DNA from: Pirellulimonas nuda
GTDB lineage: Bacteria > Planctomycetota > Planctomycetia > Pirellulales > Lacipirellulaceae
NCBI RefSeq assembly: GCF_007750855.1
Contig: NZ_CP036291.1
Span: 2,542,001 to 2,606,000 of the forward strand
Direction of reading: 5' to 3'
DNA length: 64,000 nt
Shown one piece after another: positions 62,595-64,000 of the stretch. A program made the translations under genes and the position numbers. Position 1 is the first letter of the stretch. Every line of letters begins with the position of its first letter. The notes below the pieces were generated by a model. It saw only the letters and a list, made by a program, of their open reading frames with translations. It ran no database searches and was not told where the DNA came from.

Positions 62595-63631
62595 GCGCCG
62601 TCCCCGATCGGGGACGCCAGGGCAGCGACGGCTACAGCGGCGGCGCACCGACAGGCCGGCTCCCCTAGTACGCCGGCGATCGACGCAACCGCCGCGCTAG
62701 GCAGCACGTTCTGCACGGCCTGTTTCGCCAACCGCCAACCGGCGCCGCTCACGATCACTTGGCGAATCGGCGCCAACGAATTGCTTGCGACTTGAGCAAT
62801 CCCGTCCTCGATGGCGCGGCACTGCCACCGTACGACCTCGCCCGCTAGCAACTCCGCCTGCGAATCGGAAAGGTCGCCAGCGTCCAAGCAGAGGGATCGC
62901 GCTAGCCTGGCCTTGGCGTGTCCCCAGTCGGCAGGACGTCCGTCCGCTGTCTCGTAGCACGTCCCCTCTGGGAGTGATCGGAGAATGACGTGCGCATCCG
63001 CGGCGTGGGCAAACCATTCGGCCGCTACGCGTCGAAGCTTACCCCCAGACGCAAGCTTCGAGGCGATGGCCGCCACCGGCGTTCGCAGGAGGCCGGTGTA
63101 GACCAGCTCGCCGCTCGCCAAACGTTGGGCATCGGTGGTGCCCAGCGGGGCCGCCCTTGAGTTTCTAAGCCAAATAATGTCGGTAGTCGTCGATCCCAAG
63201 TCGATCATTAGGCCGTCCGACGGCCGCCATTGGCCGGCCGCCCAGTTGGCCAGAGCAAGCCAGTTGGCGGCCGCGATCGGGATCGGATTGCTCCGGGCCG
63301 CTGTGCCGTCGACAAACGATCCGCCCTGGTCGGTCGAATAGACGACGAGGCGGGACCGACCGCAGGCTGCGCGGACAGCGTCAATCACCGCGCGAACCCC
63401 CTCTGATTTGCTTGCGAAACAGTCCGCAAGCTCTGCGGTCGTCGTCAGGGCAACGCTGTGGTGCTTGGGAGCGCGGGCCAGCAATCGTCCGATATGCATC
63501 GCCAGCTCTCCTGGAGACTTCCAAACGGCCAGCGGAAGCTGTTCGGTATAACCGGTTGGGCCGGCGATCTTCGTATTGGCGCCTCCCACGTCGAGGCCGA
63601 TCCAACCATCGCTAATGGGCCAGGGAATCAC
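62591..63631 (-). CDS. hydantoinase/oxoprolinase-like C1-pathway protein, MfnF-like
   Basis: A 346-residue ASKHA-fold protein. Two phosphate/nucleotide-binding motifs are seen: GLDVGGANTKIA (residues 12-23) and LMIDLGSTTTDI (near 139-150). This pattern and length match the family called 'H4MPT-linked C1 transfer pathway protein', whose archaeal member MfnF joins the furan and tyramine-glutamate parts of methanofuran. The start is GTG at 63631, overlapping the stop of the ATP-grasp gene (GTGA). The MfnE-like gene follows with an ATGA overlap, so all three are translated together. Confidence 0.8.
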   Translation of the reverse strand: MIPWPISDGWIGLDVGGANTKIAGPTGYTEQLPLAVWKSPGELAMHIGRLLARAPKHHSVALTTTAELADCFASKSEGVRAVIDAVRAACGRSRLVVYSTDQGGSFVDGTAARSNPIPIAAANWLALANWAAGQWRPSDGLMIDLGSTTTDIIWLRNSRAAPLGTTDAQRLASGELVYTGLLRTPVAAIASKLASGGKLRRVAAEWFAHAADAHVILRSLPEGTCYETADGRPADWGHAKARLARSLCLDAGDLSDSQAELLAGEVVRWQCRAIEDGIAQVASNSLAPIRQVIVSGAGWRLAKQAVQNVLPSAAVASIAGVLGEPACRCAAAVAVAALASPIGDGA

Positions 63632-64000
63632 GCCGAGCGTCCGTCGTCGAGAAAACTGACCATCCCCGCGGAGTCGAACTCGATCGAGCGGCGGCTAAAC
63701 GTTGGACGCCGTGGCCGACCCAGGGCGGTTTCGACCATCGCGGCGGCTAAGCCGTCCTGGCACAAGTAGCGTAAGCCGACGAACGAGGTCGTAAGTCGGG
63801 GGTTTACTTCGATCACGCGGTCGCCGAGTCCGGAGGGGTCCGGGCCGAGGACAAGGTCTACTCCGATGAACCCTACGCCCGGTGGCAGGGCCTCGACGGC
63901 GCGGCGGGCCAAGCCAGACGCCCTTTCTGCAAGCGGCCCCGGGAGCGGGCACGCGCCCCCCAAGTATTGCAGACGACCGTCGGATGACAGGACCTGACGG
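63628..64000 (-). CDS. ATP-grasp protein, MfnD-like (partial, cut by window edge)
   Basis: The frame is open to the window end (the codons preceding TTG 63963 read RQVLSSDGRLQYL), so the N-terminus lies beyond. The visible part shows the C-terminus of an ATP-grasp ligase: GACPLPGPLAERASGLARRAV, FIGVDLVLGPDPSG and the metal-binding IEVNPRLTTSFVGLRYL. This C-terminus resembles the tyramine-glutamate ligase MfnD of methanofuran synthesis and its bacterial C1-pathway relatives. The gene overlaps the next by 4 bases (GTGA). Identification is by family resemblance and context, as the N-terminal half is not visible. Confidence 0.75.
   Translation of the reverse strand, partial: RQVLSSDGRLQYLGGACPLPGPLAERASGLARRAVEALPPGVGFIGVDLVLGPDPSGLGDRVIEVNPRLTTSFVGLRYLCQDGLAAAMVETALGRPRRPTFSRRSIEFDSAGMVSFLDDGRSA

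Overview
The window is high-GC, gene-dense bacterial DNA that looks like a planctomycete chromosome, most likely Pirellulales (inference from gene content). The markers are a PEP-CTERM exported protein, a DUF1080 protein, a secreted sulfatase-modifying-factor domain protein, giant PQQ-type beta-propeller proteins, a MoxR/DUF58/von Willebrand A (VWA) membrane cluster, and genes like those for methanofuran/methanopterin C1 cofactors. There are about 46 protein genes and one tRNA (Phe). No insertion sequence, prophage, CRISPR array or rRNA was seen.

Layout. 1-9.5 kb: a zinc-ribbon protein, an unrecognised exported protein, an ABC exporter pair, the futalosine-pathway menaquinone genes mqnA-mqnC, and a NatA/NatB-type ABC pair whose permease is fused to a CPBP protease domain. 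9.6-26.6 kb: mixed housekeeping and accessory genes. These are a COG0402 amidohydrolase (candidate aminodeoxyfutalosine deaminase), SDR, glycosyltransferase, Gfo/Idh/MocA oxidoreductase, GNAT, transketolase, glutamate decarboxylase, a Cys/Gly-rich membrane protein, DUF1080, SUMF1, Maf, an RluA-type pseudouridine synthase and a Ser/Thr kinase.

26.6-37.9 kb (minus strand): an eight-gene probable operon. In transcription order it encodes a squalene-cyclase-fold/HEAT protein, a single-pass membrane protein, ExbB, two ExbD, a 1074-aa membrane-anchored beta-propeller, a TPR/family-5 solute-binding fusion and a secreted protein. It resembles a proton-motive-force-driven envelope machine. The kinase converges on its 3' end and shares an N-terminal domain with the beta-propeller protein. 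tRNA-Phe and an HU protein follow.

39.3-60.7 kb (plus strand): thirteen co-directional genes. They encode a 1366-aa beta-propeller, a second squalene-cyclase-fold protein, MoxR ATPase, DUF58, two VWA membrane proteins, a DUF4175-like protein, a coiled-coil protein, a small tail-motif protein, an NPCBM protein, one intact HtrA-like protease and two HtrA-like proteins that have lost all three catalytic residues. Several junctions are ATGA overlaps. The two large clusters share protein types and flank the tRNA/HU locus.

60.7-64 kb (minus strand): a PEP-CTERM protein with a terminator lying inside the neighbouring gene, an intergenic region with two tandem structured elements behind a sigma70-like promoter, then a translationally coupled trio resembling MfnE, MfnF and MfnD (methanofuran-type cofactor synthesis), cut by the window edge.
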